DNA of 64,000 nucleotides from NCBI RefSeq assembly GCF_000955905.1, contig NZ_CP011097.1:817957-881956 (forward strand), read 5' to 3'. The position numbers and the translations under genes were made by a program. The notes beneath the pieces were generated by a model. The model had not been told where the DNA came from and made no database searches. It worked only from the letters and a program-made list of their open reading frames with translations. Origin of the DNA: Candidatus Nitrosotenuis cloacae (lineage in GTDB: Archaea > Thermoproteota > Nitrososphaeria > Nitrososphaerales > Nitrosopumilaceae). Below are positions 1 through 9,235 of the stretch, in pieces (the first letter of the stretch is position 1; each line of letters begins with the position of its first letter).

Positions 1-828
1 GCTTGATGCGCCTTCCACATCTCGGTGTCTGTAATCATTGTATGAACCGTAGTGATTTTGGCCTGTGGTAAAGCATGTTTCAACAGGTATGTTGTCTATT
101 TTTTGATTAAATGCCGCATTTGGAATGAATCTTGACTCGGATACCAAGATACCGTTTTCATTTACCAAGTATGCCTCACCTGTTTTCCCTAGGCCTTGCC
201 TGTCCAGCAGAATTTGATCAACTAGTTTTGTGTTTGCGGTAATTATTGCAACACCGAGTATTGCACTCTCCTTTGATTTTTCGTATATTGGTGATACCGT
301 GACTGTCTTTCTTTTGTTGTCCTTGCCAAGCATAATTTGTGAGAATGTTTCTTTTGTACCTTTGATGAAAGTCGGGTCATCCAAATAACTTTCCTTAGTC
401 TTTGTGTTTACCAAAGCAAAGTGGCGCTTGCCATTAATTCCGATTATCTCAACGTTTTCAAGATCATTCAGTCCGCCGATGCTTGCCTCAAATGCTTGCA
501 CCTCCACTAGAAACCCGAATCGATGATCCGCAATTGACTCTGCCAGTTTTTCATCGTCCGATATGGCGTTTAGGCCAATCATCAGATTCTTTATCATTGG
601 ATTTGTGGTGATTACTTGAATTTGCTCTATTTTGGAGCTCAAAATATTGTCCACTGATGCGCCCCTGATTGCAGATTCTCCCTTTAGCTGGTTTATGACC
701 CTCTCTTCCAGTATGATGTTTGCGTAATGAAATGAAAAGAAGATGGTGATTCCGATTCCAATTAGGGATACTGTCATGACCAGTGAGACAAGCTTTTTGT
801 CCAGCGTGACAGGAATTGGAGCCCTCAT
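1..828 (-). CDS. Membrane sensor with extracellular Cache domain (3' end cut by window edge)
   Basis: The frame is open from an ATG at 828 to the window edge, giving 276 codons. Residues about 10-35 form a hydrophobic segment after a short basic N-terminus, and the following roughly 240 residues look like an extracellular dCache fold, ending in a Y-x-D-Y-R-x-R-D-V-x-G pattern typical of Cache domains of chemoreceptors and histidine kinases. The signalling output domain lies outside the window, so kinase and methyl-accepting receptor cannot be told apart. An in-frame TGA lies upstream of the ATG and no other good start intervenes. The ligand cannot be read from the sequence. Confidence 0.75.
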   Translation of the reverse strand, partial: MRAPIPVTLDKKLVSLVMTVSLIGIGITIFFSFHYANIILEERVINQLKGESAIRGASVDNILSSKIEQIQVITTNPMIKNLMIGLNAISDDEKLAESIADHRFGFLVEVQAFEASIGGLNDLENVEIIGINGKRHFALVNTKTKESYLDDPTFIKGTKETFSQIMLGKDNKRKTVTVSPIYEKSKESAILGVAIITANTKLVDQILLDRQGLGKTGEAYLVNENGILVSESRFIPNAAFNQKIDNIPVETCFTTGQNHYGSYNDYRHRDVEGASS

Positions 829-910
829 GGGTTTGATCGATTTTGCTTGGAATATCTCTTTTTCTCAGATTACTAGCTAAATTTATGCTAGTTCGACGTG
901 ATATGATGTG

Positions 911-1012
911 ATGCGAGGCCTGTGTCACGTATGTCTGCAATCAAACGTGGAACTAGTAATAGAGCGTGGCCAAATTCTGTGCCAGGCTTGTCTGAAAAAA
1001 GCAAAAAACTAA
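911..1012 (+). CDS. 33-residue two-CxxC zinc mini-protein
   Basis: A short frame starting at ATG 911 encodes a 33-aa protein with two CxxC pairs (C5/C8 and C24/C27) separated by 15 residues, the layout of a minimal zinc ribbon. A TATA-like aaatttatg lies near 879-887, about 27 nt before the ATG, as expected for a leaderless archaeal transcript. The PfkB gene starts 25 nt downstream on the same strand, so co-transcription is possible. Function is unknown. The regular Cys spacing and the promoter distance are the reasons to call a gene this short. Confidence 0.6.
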   Translation: MRGLCHVCLQSNVELVIERGQILCQACLKKAKN

Positions 1013-1037
1013 ATCCAAATCAGCTTGAGCAATCCAA

Positions 1038-1907
1038 GTGAAGCTTGCCGTTTTCTCGCATTGTACAATAGATGAGATAAAGATCAATGATGATCTGTAT
1101 GAGAGGCCTGGTGGGCCTGCATGCTATTGCGGACTGGCTGCTAGGGAAATGGGTTTTGATGTGGAACTGGTGACAAAGTTTGGAACAGATTACACATTTT
1201 CTGATCAATTATCTCAAAACAAAATAAAATTTCAAAATACACCATCGCAAAAACCAACGACTAGATTCAGATTGGAAATAAACGATACCGACAGGACATT
1301 GTGGATAAAAAATACATGCGATAAAATCGAATACACCAAAACTAATGCAGATGGAATTCTGATCAGCCCAGTCTTTGATGAAGTATCTTTGGATGTATTG
1401 GAGAAGATAAAATCCGATGCAAACTTGGTCGCATTGGATCCTCAGGGGTTTTTGAGGCGGGCAGGGCCTGATGGTATGGTATCATTTGAGCGAACAAATC
1501 TGGACCTATCAAACATTGATGTGTTAAAGTCCGACCCAGGCGAGGTGAATAATCTGACAGGTCTTGAAGGACTGGAAGGCGCCAAACTGTTGCACAAAAA
1601 AATAGATCACATACTATACACAAACAAGCGCGACGTGTCATTATTTTACAAAAACAAACAATATTCCATCACGCTACCCAACATGGATATTTTTGATACA
1701 TCTGGTGTTGGCGATATCTTTACTGCCACATATTGTTGTACAATGTTAAAGGAAAAGGATGCTTTGTGGGCACTAAGCTTTGCAGGTGGTGCAGCTCAGG
1801 CAGCTCTGGAATCAAAAGAGGTTGGACTGGACAAAATACCGCCAAAAGGCGCCACCCAGACAAATGCCTCGTATTTCTACAATATTATAAAGTTCAAAGA
1901 CGTCTAA
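1038..1907 (+). CDS. PfkB-family sugar/nucleoside kinase
   Basis: This 289-aa protein has a ribokinase-like fold: an early G-G-P sugar-site region (PGGPACYCGLAA) and, near residue 219, the PfkB signature DTSGVGD, whose last Asp (about 225) is the family's catalytic base beside the anion hole. It should phosphorylate a sugar or nucleoside with ATP in the cytosol, but the substrate cannot be assigned. The start is GTG at 1038, with a weak TATA (ctaaatcc) about 27 nt upstream. The NAD-kinase-like gene follows but appears to have its own TATA box at about 1912-1918. Confidence 0.85.
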   Translation: MKLAVFSHCTIDEIKINDDLYERPGGPACYCGLAAREMGFDVELVTKFGTDYTFSDQLSQNKIKFQNTPSQKPTTRFRLEINDTDRTLWIKNTCDKIEYTKTNADGILISPVFDEVSLDVLEKIKSDANLVALDPQGFLRRAGPDGMVSFERTNLDLSNIDVLKSDPGEVNNLTGLEGLEGAKLLHKKIDHILYTNKRDVSLFYKNKQYSITLPNMDIFDTSGVGDIFTATYCCTMLKEKDALWALSFAGGAAQAALESKEVGLDKIPPKGATQTNASYFYNIIKFKDV

Positions 1908-1939
1908 GCTTTTATTATAATCTAACAAACTGATCATTT

Positions 1940-2935
1940 GTGCAAATAGGAATCTCTGGTCTTACACCAAATGACATTGCAGTGAAAACAATCAAGACCG
2001 TTTTAGATGATTATGGAATTACATCGACCTATGTTGGATACAAGGCAAGAAAGGACCTTGATTGCATTATAGTGACTGGCGGTGATAGGGGTGTTCGCAA
2101 TTATTTTCACAAAACCCAGGACGCACAGGTCCCTGTCCTCGGTGTTGGCGAGTCCGAGTCCAGTGGTTTTTTGGCACAAGTTGATCTAAAGGAATTCTCC
2201 AGTATGGTAAACAGGATAAAAAAATCAGACTATGAGATATCGGAATTTTCAAGGCTGGCAGTCAAAATAGATGGCAAGCCCGTCTATCCAGTACTGAATG
2301 ATGTAGCTGTGTTTTCATCAAAATCTGCCATGTTAATGGAGCATGTATTGCGAGTAAACCATGAAGAGGTCTGGCATGATTCCAGTGATGGTGTAATCAT
2401 ATCAACACCTACTGGCTCGTCTGCATATTCAATGTCGGCAGGAGGACCAATGATATTTCAGGACTCGCCAGTGTTTGGTATTGTATCTGTTAATTCTCTA
2501 GATATTACCAGGAGACCGCTAATCGTCCATGACACCAGCCTAATTGAGGTAGATGATGTACGATCCAGACTGTTCTGCGAAGTGGTATTGGATGGTGTGG
2601 ATAGATTCAGAATAAACAATACACTCGAGTGCACAAAATCCGCACCATCTGCCAAGGTCATAAAAATAAAAAAAGACTCTACTGCAGTATCTGCTCTGAC
2701 CAAAAAGGTCCGGCTGGCAGAAGACCTGCTAAACATGCCTCCAAGCTCAAAGCTTTTGCTAAAAACACTGGAATATGAGGGGTCTTTGACTCAGCGAGAC
2801 CTAGTCACCAGAACCTTACTCCCAGACAGAACAGTCCGACTGGCGCTGCGACATTTATTGGACAAGGGCTATGTCAAAAAGAAGATATCAATTCGAGATG
2901 CACGGCAGAAAATCTACGAAATATCAAAGACCTAG
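1940..2935 (+). CDS. nadK: NAD kinase-like protein with C-terminal winged-helix domain
   Basis: The protein has 331 aa. Residues 1-250 match the NAD(+)/ATP kinase family: an NDVAV element near residue 118 and a well-kept substrate-binding TPTGSSAYSMSAGGP starting at residue 156. The family's GGDG motif reads GGDRG here (residues 47-51), an unusual change at a near-invariant glycine. Residues about 258-331 form an added winged-helix-like region (SLTQRDLVTRTLLPDRTV) that ordinary NAD kinases lack. It could be the cell's NADP-producing kinase or a nucleotide-sensing regulator derived from one. The GTG start at 1940 is leaderless with a TATA at 1912-1918. The stop overlaps convergent pyrG by 4 nt. 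Confidence 0.8.
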   Translation: MQIGISGLTPNDIAVKTIKTVLDDYGITSTYVGYKARKDLDCIIVTGGDRGVRNYFHKTQDAQVPVLGVGESESSGFLAQVDLKEFSSMVNRIKKSDYEISEFSRLAVKIDGKPVYPVLNDVAVFSSKSAMLMEHVLRVNHEEVWHDSSDGVIISTPTGSSAYSMSAGGPMIFQDSPVFGIVSVNSLDITRRPLIVHDTSLIEVDDVRSRLFCEVVLDGVDRFRINNTLECTKSAPSAKVIKIKKDSTAVSALTKKVRLAEDLLNMPPSSKLLLKTLEYEGSLTQRDLVTRTLLPDRTVRLALRHLLDKGYVKKKISIRDARQKIYEISKT

Positions 2936-4530
2936 CTTGCAGATGCACGAATAAAGGCCTCAAAGGATTCCTCTGGAAAGCCAGGCCTGCTGTTAAACTC
3001 TGGGTGGAATTGTACCCCAAAATAGAATTTGTGAGACGGTATCTCTAGCATCTCCATTCTCTTGGAATTATCAGATTCTGCTGAAAAGATCAATCCGTTT
3101 TTCTCAAATGCTTCCAGATATTTGGTGTTGATTTCATATCGGTGTCGATGTCGCCTTGCAACATGATCAGAGCTGTATGTCTTGTGAGCTATGGTATTTT
3201 GTTTGATGGTAATGTCGTGCGCCCCCAGTCTTAGTGAGCCGCCCATGTTTGATACTGTTTTTTGCTCTGGCAGCAAATCCACTATTGGATGTGTAGTGTT
3301 TGGGTCTAGCTCTGTCGAATTTGCATCGGAATAATTACAAACGTGTCTGCCAAATGCAACTGCTGCAAGCTGAAATCCAAAACAGATTCCAAGATATGGA
3401 ATATTTTTCTCTCTTGCAAAGTTTGCTGTTTTTATTATTCCCTCAGAGCCTCTAGAACCAAATCCTCCCGGCACTAAAATTCCGTTATACTTTGATAGTA
3501 TGTCCACGTTTCCGTTTATTCCCTCTGAGTCAATCCAGTCTATTGTGATGGTTTTTCCTATCTTTGCGCCTGCGTGTTTTAGTGCGTGGTTTACGCTGAC
3601 ATAGCTATCTGCCAGTGTGACGTATTTTCCAACCATTGCTATTTTTATTTCGCCTTCGCCGTGCTGCATTGACTGGACAATTCTGTTCCAGCTGTCCCAG
3701 TTTGCAGCGGAGTTTATCATGCCTACCTTGCCAAATTTAGTAAATATCGTATCTACAATTCCCTGCTCAAATAGAATCTGCGGCACCATAAAGATGGACT
3801 TTACATCATGGCATGAAAATACATCATTTGCGGTTACGTTTGTAAACATGGAGATTTTTTTCTTTGTTGATTCCAATAATGGTGTGGTACATCTCACTGC
3901 CATCAAGTCTGGCTGGATACCGATTCTTCGCAATTCCTGGACGGAGTGTTGTGTTGGTTTGGTCTTTTGCTCACCTACCACATCTAGTGATGGTGCCAAA
4001 GTAACGTGGACGAAAATAACACCTGTTGGACCTTCTTCCAGTCTTAGCTGTCTTAGTGCCTCTAAAAATGGCAATGATTCTATATCTCCAACTGTTCCAC
4101 CACACTCTACTACCAACATGTCAAGCTTTTCGTCTTCGGCTATTTTGCGAATTCTTCGCTTTATCTCGTCTGTGACATGGGGTATGATCTGAACACATGC
4201 GCCCAAATATTCGCCCTTTCTTTCAGCCTCTATTACAGAAGAGTAAATCTGGGCAGTTGTAATGTTGTGGGTTTTTCGGATGTTTTGGTTTAGGAATCGC
4301 TCATAGTTACCAATATCCATATCGCATTCGCCGCCATCGTCCGTAACATAGACCTCACCGTGTGCGATAGGATTCATGGTACCTGCGTCATAGTTTAGGT
4401 ATGGATCTATCTTTACACAAGAGACCTTTTGGTTTGATAATTGTAATAGTTTGGCAATCGATGATGAGACTACACCCTTGCCTAGGCCGGACATGACTCC
4501 ACCTGTCACAAAAATGAACTTTGTCTGCAC
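2932..4530 (-). CDS. pyrG: CTP synthase
   Basis: This 532-aa protein converts UTP to CTP using ATP and glutamine. Residues 1-270 carry the synthetase domain, with P-loop VTGGVMSGLGKG at the N-terminus and the CTP-feedback region KIDPYLNYDAGTMNP. The C-terminal half is a class I glutamine amidotransferase with nucleophile Cys in GICFGFQ and the His/Glu pair in QFHPEF. Length and motif order are normal for the family. The start is GTG at 4530. Gene ends overlap with the convergent NAD-kinase-like gene. Confidence 0.97.
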   Translation of the reverse strand: MQTKFIFVTGGVMSGLGKGVVSSSIAKLLQLSNQKVSCVKIDPYLNYDAGTMNPIAHGEVYVTDDGGECDMDIGNYERFLNQNIRKTHNITTAQIYSSVIEAERKGEYLGACVQIIPHVTDEIKRRIRKIAEDEKLDMLVVECGGTVGDIESLPFLEALRQLRLEEGPTGVIFVHVTLAPSLDVVGEQKTKPTQHSVQELRRIGIQPDLMAVRCTTPLLESTKKKISMFTNVTANDVFSCHDVKSIFMVPQILFEQGIVDTIFTKFGKVGMINSAANWDSWNRIVQSMQHGEGEIKIAMVGKYVTLADSYVSVNHALKHAGAKIGKTITIDWIDSEGINGNVDILSKYNGILVPGGFGSRGSEGIIKTANFAREKNIPYLGICFGFQLAAVAFGRHVCNYSDANSTELDPNTTHPIVDLLPEQKTVSNMGGSLRLGAHDITIKQNTIAHKTYSSDHVARRHRHRYEINTKYLEAFEKNGLIFSAESDNSKRMEMLEIPSHKFYFGVQFHPEFNSRPGFPEESFEAFIRASAS

Positions 4531-4595
4531 ATTTGGATAAGGAAAATCATGTTTTTATTTCTTTTTTTGCGGATATGCTTTAATCGACATGATTT

Positions 4596-4874
4596 GTGTC
4601 TCAAAGAATGATCGAAGACCTCTGGGTATCAATTCTGGGTAGTGTGGCAGCTGCCCTAGTTACTGGGAGTTTTGTGCCACAAGTGATTCGTGGTTATAGG
4701 ACAAAGAGCCTAAATGACGTCTCGTATTGGCTCATGATTACCATATGTGTTGGGCTTTGTCTGTGGATCGTATATGGTATAATAAAACAGGACTGGGTCA
4801 TAATTGGCGCCAACATCTCTACAATAGCGCTAAACGTGATATTATTGGGACTGAAGATCAAGTATTCAAAATAA
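4596..4874 (+). CDS. SemiSWEET/PQ-loop small transporter
   Basis: A 92-aa membrane protein with three predicted helices (about residues 9-28, 42-62, 66-88) and the PQ-loop signature SFVPQVIRGYRTKSL after helix 1. This is the layout of a SemiSWEET half-transporter, which dimerises to move sugars or related solutes across the membrane. GTG at 4596 is used here; ATG at 4608 is the alternative. The stop lies 1 nt before the end of convergent trpA. The substrate is unknown. Confidence 0.8.
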   Translation: MSQRMIEDLWVSILGSVAAALVTGSFVPQVIRGYRTKSLNDVSYWLMITICVGLCLWIVYGIIKQDWVIIGANISTIALNVILLGLKIKYSK

Positions 4875-4875
4875 T

Positions 4876-5676
4876 CTATTTTGTTGCTGCCTTTAGCTGT
4901 TTGGTAAATGCGGTAATGGTTTTCTGGATTTTATTGGATGGTGTCTTTTCTATTATTTTGATTAGTGCCGAGCCAACAATTGCAGCATCTGCACCAGATT
5001 TTATGTAATCTTTAATGTCCTGTGGTGTGGATATGCCAAAGCCAATTCCAACTGGGACATTTCCTTTTGCGATTTTTTTAGTGTTTTTTAGCGCATCGAT
5101 TGTGTATTTTTGAATTTTATTTTGCACACCAGTTGTACCAAACACAGATACCAGATACAAAAATCCTGTAGTCTGTCTTACTATTTGGGATAGTCTGGAT
5201 GTGCTGGTGTTTGGCGAGACCAAAAATATCGTATCCAGTTTGTGTTTTTTTGCGGCCTTGAGATATTCCTTTGATTCTTCCACTGTCATGTCTGGCGTTA
5301 TTATTCCGTCCAGGCCTGCCTCTTTTACTAATTTGAAAAATTGTTCATATCCTTTATGATATAGAATGTTGGTGTATGTCATTAGTACGAGTGGAATCTG
5401 ACTTTCTTTTCTGATTTGCCTAACTAAATCCAAAAACTGGCTCATCTTAGTTCCCCTTTCCAGAGATATGGTGCTTGCATGCTGGATCACAGGCCCGTCT
5501 GCCAGGGGATCTGAGAATGGAAATCCCAACTCTATAATGTCTGCACCACCATCAATCAAGCCACGCACCGCAGATATGGTGTCTTTGTATGTTGGATAGC
5601 CCACCATCACATACGTGATGAGTGCTTTTTCTCCGGCTGATTCCAGCTCGGTAAATTTATTTTGAATTCTTGACAT
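4876..5676 (-). CDS. trpA: Tryptophan synthase alpha subunit
   Basis: This 266-aa TIM-barrel enzyme cleaves indole-3-glycerol phosphate to indole and glyceraldehyde 3-phosphate, and indole is channelled to TrpB. The catalytic segment [14 protein letters not shown] and the phosphate-binding GIGFGIS and VGSAL loops are present. It is the last gene of the trp operon; its ATG lies inside the end of trpB (20-nt overlap), which suggests translational coupling. Confidence 0.97.
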   Translation of the reverse strand: MSRIQNKFTELESAGEKALITYVMVGYPTYKDTISAVRGLIDGGADIIELGFPFSDPLADGPVIQHASTISLERGTKMSQFLDLVRQIRKESQIPLVLMTYTNILYHKGYEQFFKLVKEAGLDGIITPDMTVEESKEYLKAAKKHKLDTIFLVSPNTSTSRLSQIVRQTTGFLYLVSVFGTTGVQNKIQKYTIDALKNTKKIAKGNVPVGIGFGISTPQDIKDYIKSGADAAIVGSALIKIIEKTPSNKIQKTITAFTKQLKAATK

Positions 5677-6847
5677 ATTCCTGCACTACTTCAACGTCCT
5701 TGTCTCCACGGCCTGACAATGTTACTACTATGCTGTCTGATTTTGGTTTTTTCTTTGCAAGTTTAACTGCCTCTGCTATTGCATGAGCTGATTCCAAAGC
5801 TGGTATGATTCCCTCTGTTTGTGTTAATAACAAAAACGCATCAATCACCTCCTTGTCTGTGGCACTGGTATAGTGGACACGATTTTTGTCCTTGAGGTAT
5901 GAGTGCTCTGGTCCCACCCCAGGATAGTCTAGGCCTGCCGATATACTGTGGGTTTCCTGAATTTGTCCTTCAGAATCTTGCAGTAGATAAGTCATCATAC
6001 CATGTAAGACTCCCTTGGAGCCTGCAGACAAGGTTGCAGAATGGTGTCCTGATTTTAGGCCCTGGCCTGCGGCTTCTACACCAATTATTTCAGTATCTGA
6101 ATCAATCAATGGGTAAAATGTCCCAATTGCATTAGAGCCCCCACCAACACATGCAATTACAGCATCTGGTGTCTTTTTGCCAAATTTTTTGATTTGCTGC
6201 TTTATCTCTTCTCCGATTATGGATTGGAAATCCCTTACCATCACAGGATATGGGTGTGGTCCTACTGCCGAGCCCAGTAAATAATAGGTGTCCTTGACGT
6301 TTGTAATCCAGTCCCGGATTGCCTCGTTTATTGCGTCCTTTAGGGTCTGGGATCCTGCCTTTACTGCATGGACCTCACATCCAAGCATATTCATTCTAAA
6401 GACGTTTAGCTTTTGTCGTATGGTATCCTTGTAGCCCATGTAGACCTCGGCTTTTAATCCCAAGGCAGCGCATGCCATCGCAGTTGCCACTCCGTGTTGC
6501 CCAGCACCCGTCTCTGCTATGATTCGAGTCTTTTTCATGCGTTTTGCAAGCAAGGCCTGGCCCAAAGTATTGTTGATTTTATGAGCGCCGCCATGGAGTA
6601 AATCTTCTCGCTTTAGGTATATTTTTGCACCACCTATTTTCTCAGTCAGATTCTTTGCATAGTATAATGGGGTTGGACGTCCTGCATATTGGGTCAGGTA
6701 ATAGTGTAATTCTTTTTTGAATGTAGGATCGTTTTTGTATTTGAGATATCTCTGTTCTAGTTCTTCAATTGCTGGAACGAGTGTCTCTGGAATGTATTTT
6801 CCGCCAAAATCTCCAAACCTTCCGTCCTTTGGGAATTTAATCTTCAT
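5657..6847 (-). CDS. trpB: Tryptophan synthase beta subunit
   Basis: A 396-aa PLP enzyme that joins indole and serine to tryptophan. The PLP lysine is K90 in GGAHKINNT, the phosphate cup is GGGSNAIG, and the N-terminal [13 protein letters not shown] and the AETGAGQHG loop are those of canonical TrpB1, the form that pairs with TrpA. Its start overlaps the trpC stop by 4 nt. The trpB-trpA order and the channelling motifs indicate a normal alpha-beta complex. Confidence 0.97.
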   Translation of the reverse strand: MKIKFPKDGRFGDFGGKYIPETLVPAIEELEQRYLKYKNDPTFKKELHYYLTQYAGRPTPLYYAKNLTEKIGGAKIYLKREDLLHGGAHKINNTLGQALLAKRMKKTRIIAETGAGQHGVATAMACAALGLKAEVYMGYKDTIRQKLNVFRMNMLGCEVHAVKAGSQTLKDAINEAIRDWITNVKDTYYLLGSAVGPHPYPVMVRDFQSIIGEEIKQQIKKFGKKTPDAVIACVGGGSNAIGTFYPLIDSDTEIIGVEAAGQGLKSGHHSATLSAGSKGVLHGMMTYLLQDSEGQIQETHSISAGLDYPGVGPEHSYLKDKNRVHYTSATDKEVIDAFLLLTQTEGIIPALESAHAIAEAVKLAKKKPKSDSIVVTLSGRGDKDVEVVQEYVKNSK

Positions 6848-7614
6848 ATTGCGTTCACCAAGCTCCGAACGTTCTCTTTAATATTTTCTGACTTCATTAT
6901 ACTAGAGCCAATCAGGAATGCGCCGGTGCCACATTTTTTTAAGAACTGGATGTCTGATGGATTTTCTATTCCGCTCTCGGATACTATTATTCTGTTATTG
7001 TGATGCCCGTTCAGGATATTTTTGGTAGTGTTGATATCGATTTGTAGGGTGTCCAGATTGCGGTTATTGATTCCAACCAGATCCGCATCGGTATTCAGAG
7101 AATTTTCAAATTCTGATTTTGTGTGTGCCTCAACTAGTACCTTTAGGCCTTGCTTGTGGCCATAATCAATGAATTCGTCAATATCCTTGAGGTATCCTTG
7201 ATCAAACAACGACTGTATCAGTAACATGTAATCTGCGCCGATTTTTTTTGCAGCCTCGATTTGTATCTTGTCTACTACGATATCTTTCATCAGCATTGGA
7301 ATTTTGATTTTCTTTCTAATCTGCATAAAATAGCTTGGCGAGCCCTCAAATAGATATGGTTGAGTCAAAACCGATAACGCCTGTGCACCACCATCCACCA
7401 TATCTTGGGCAATTTGAACTGGGTCTGATTTTTGCCTGATTTTGCCCAAAGATGGTGATGAGAATTTTATCTCTGTGATTAGTGATGCATGAGGATTTGA
7501 TTTTATGGACTGTATGAGATCAATGTCTGATTTTTGCAAAGACTCTGCTATCTCATATGTGCCGTCTGCAATGGCCTGCCTGGAATTGTCTACTAGTTTT
7601 TTTAGCGTACTCAT
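6844..7614 (-). CDS. trpC: Indole-3-glycerol phosphate synthase
   Basis: A 256-aa (beta/alpha)8 enzyme that ring-closes CdRP to indole-3-glycerol phosphate. Family motifs include [24 protein letters not shown] and the C-terminal VSESGI phosphate loop. An upstream in-frame extension exists, but ATG at 7614 is chosen: it shares one base with the trpD stop (TAATG) and has a strong GGAGGGG Shine-Dalgarno 5 nt upstream. No PRA-isomerase (TrpF) domain is fused. Confidence 0.95.
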   Translation of the reverse strand: MSTLKKLVDNSRQAIADGTYEIAESLQKSDIDLIQSIKSNPHASLITEIKFSSPSLGKIRQKSDPVQIAQDMVDGGAQALSVLTQPYLFEGSPSYFMQIRKKIKIPMLMKDIVVDKIQIEAAKKIGADYMLLIQSLFDQGYLKDIDEFIDYGHKQGLKVLVEAHTKSEFENSLNTDADLVGINNRNLDTLQIDINTTKNILNGHHNNRIIVSESGIENPSDIQFLKKCGTGAFLIGSSIMKSENIKENVRSLVNAI

Positions 7615-8651
7615 TACAACCCCTCCAGTTTTGTGTGGTCTCCACAATCTTTGATGAAATTCTCAAAATGAGTGTAAGCATTTCCTGATTTTAGTGACTC
7701 GTTTGCCATTTCTAATCCCTCTTCAAAGTCTTGGGCCAAATTTGCAACAATTAGGCCGCCTGCTGCATTTAGCGCAGTAATCTCTATCATTGCCTGACTT
7801 GCTGTTCCTTTCAGTACTGACACAAAAGCATTGATTGCCTCTTGTTTTGATGATATTTGCAAGTCTTTGATTGTTGCCTGGTGTAGGCCGAATCTTTGTG
7901 CATCGATTATTGTTTCACCAATTTTGCCGTCGCGCAAAAAGCAGACCTTATTCTTTGATGTGGTAGATAGCTCATCCAATCCATCCTGAGAGTGAACAGT
8001 CATGATGTTTTGTGCACCGCGTTTTTTCAAAATATCCACTATTCTGTTCAGGTATTCTTCCGAATACACTCCGATTAGTTGGTGTTTTACTCTGGCTGGA
8101 TTACATAGAGGACCTAGCAGATTAAATGCGGTTCGTGTGTTGAGCAGTTTTCTTGATGCTGCAACGTTTTTCATTGCCGGATGAAACCTTTGTGCAAACA
8201 AAAATCCGATTCTATGTTTTTCTATTATACTGGTGATGGTAGCGGCATCTGCGTTTAGATCATATCCAAAATACTCGAAAATATCTGCACTGCCGGAGAT
8301 TCCGGAAACCGAACGATTCCCATGCTTTGCCACTATTCCACCACAAGATGCCACAACAAATGCTGCCGTAGTAGAAATGTTGAATGTGTGTAATTTGTCG
8401 CCACCAGTTCCACATACATCGATTATGGTTCCCTTGCATTTTGGTTGGATATGAACGCCATATTCTTCCATCTTTGCAAGCATTGCGGTTAATTCTTCGT
8501 CGGTTTCGCCTTTTTTTGTCAGATTCTGCAAAAAGGCTGCCTTTAGCTCATCTGTTTCTCCCTCTACTAGAAGCAATTTCATTGCATTGTGCATTTCATT
8601 TGAGGTTAGGTTTGCGCCGACTTCGAGTCTGGCAATGTAATTTTCTAGCAT
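7614..8651 (-). CDS. trpD: Anthranilate phosphoribosyltransferase
   Basis: A 345-aa enzyme that transfers the phosphoribosyl group of PRPP to anthranilate. It has the GTGGDKLHTFNIST PRPP/pyrophosphate loop, the KHGNRSVSG anthranilate segment and the N-terminal helical domain of the family. It overlaps trpG by 7 nt and trpC by 1 nt. Length is typical, and no glutaminase domain is fused because trpG is a separate gene. Confidence 0.96.
   Translation of the reverse strand: MLENYIARLEVGANLTSNEMHNAMKLLLVEGETDELKAAFLQNLTKKGETDEELTAMLAKMEEYGVHIQPKCKGTIIDVCGTGGDKLHTFNISTTAAFVVASCGGIVAKHGNRSVSGISGSADIFEYFGYDLNADAATITSIIEKHRIGFLFAQRFHPAMKNVAASRKLLNTRTAFNLLGPLCNPARVKHQLIGVYSEEYLNRIVDILKKRGAQNIMTVHSQDGLDELSTTSKNKVCFLRDGKIGETIIDAQRFGLHQATIKDLQISSKQEAINAFVSVLKGTASQAMIEITALNAAGGLIVANLAQDFEEGLEMANESLKSGNAYTHFENFIKDCGDHTKLEGL
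7620..7626 (-). promoter_or_regulatory. Shine-Dalgarno site for trpC
   Basis: GGAGGGG on the minus strand, inside the last codons of trpD and 5 nt before the trpC ATG at 7614. It decides the start against the longer upstream frame and indicates reinitiation within the polycistronic trp mRNA, in contrast to the leaderless first genes that prevail in this window. Confidence 0.7.
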
Positions 8652-9235
8652 TTTTTTACCTTGTCTATGAAATTTTGCAGTATTTTTTTGCCTTCTGTAG
8701 TTAGAATGGATTCTGGATGGAACTGGACTCCCTCTATCAGATATTGCTTGTGGGACACGCCCATTACCTCGCCATCATCCTCTGCTATTGCTGTGATCTT
8801 TAAAACGTCTGGTATGATCGTTTTATCACCCACCAAAGAATGATACCTGGTGGCACGAAACGGGTTTTGCACGCCAGAAAATAATGAATCGGAATAATGC
8901 TTGATCTGGCTTGTCTTGCCATGTCGAACACTACCTGCATTGACCACTTTACCTCCAAATTCATGTATTATGCCCTGGTGCCCAAGGCAAATTCCAAGAA
9001 TTGGTGTGGTTGGACCCAAGTCTTTGATTATTGCAGAGCACACCCCAAAGTATCGCTTGTCCTCTGGAGTTCCGGGGCCTGGTGATATGATTATTGCATC
9101 ATAATGGTTTTGTTTGATTTGGTTTATTGTTATTTTGTCGTTGCGAATCACATCTGATTCTACACCAAGCTCGCCAAGCAATTGTGCGATATTGTATGTG
9201 AATGAATCGTAATTGTCTATGATTAGAAATTTCAT
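8645..9235 (-). CDS. trpG: Anthranilate synthase glutaminase subunit
   Basis: A 196-aa class I amidotransferase that supplies ammonia to TrpE. Nucleophile C83 lies in GICLGHQ, the oxyanion segment is SPGPGTP near residue 51, and the His/Glu dyad is in VQFHPES near 170. PabA-type use in folate synthesis cannot be excluded by sequence, but its position between trpE and trpD with overlaps on both sides settles the role. Confidence 0.96.
   Translation of the reverse strand: MKFLIIDNYDSFTYNIAQLLGELGVESDVIRNDKITINQIKQNHYDAIIISPGPGTPEDKRYFGVCSAIIKDLGPTTPILGICLGHQGIIHEFGGKVVNAGSVRHGKTSQIKHYSDSLFSGVQNPFRATRYHSLVGDKTIIPDVLKITAIAEDDGEVMGVSHKQYLIEGVQFHPESILTTEGKKILQNFIDKVKKC

Noticed and set aside
551-940. 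129-codon minus-strand frame
   Set aside because: It lies over the Cache sensor gene in another frame; the protein is rich in His/Asn/Arg with no domain. The frame from ATG 828 gives a proper Cache domain instead.
3617-4192. 191-codon plus-strand frame inside pyrG
   Set aside because: It is the complement of the CTP synthase coding sequence; its Ser/Cys/Thr-rich composition is typical of antisense frames, and it has no promoter.
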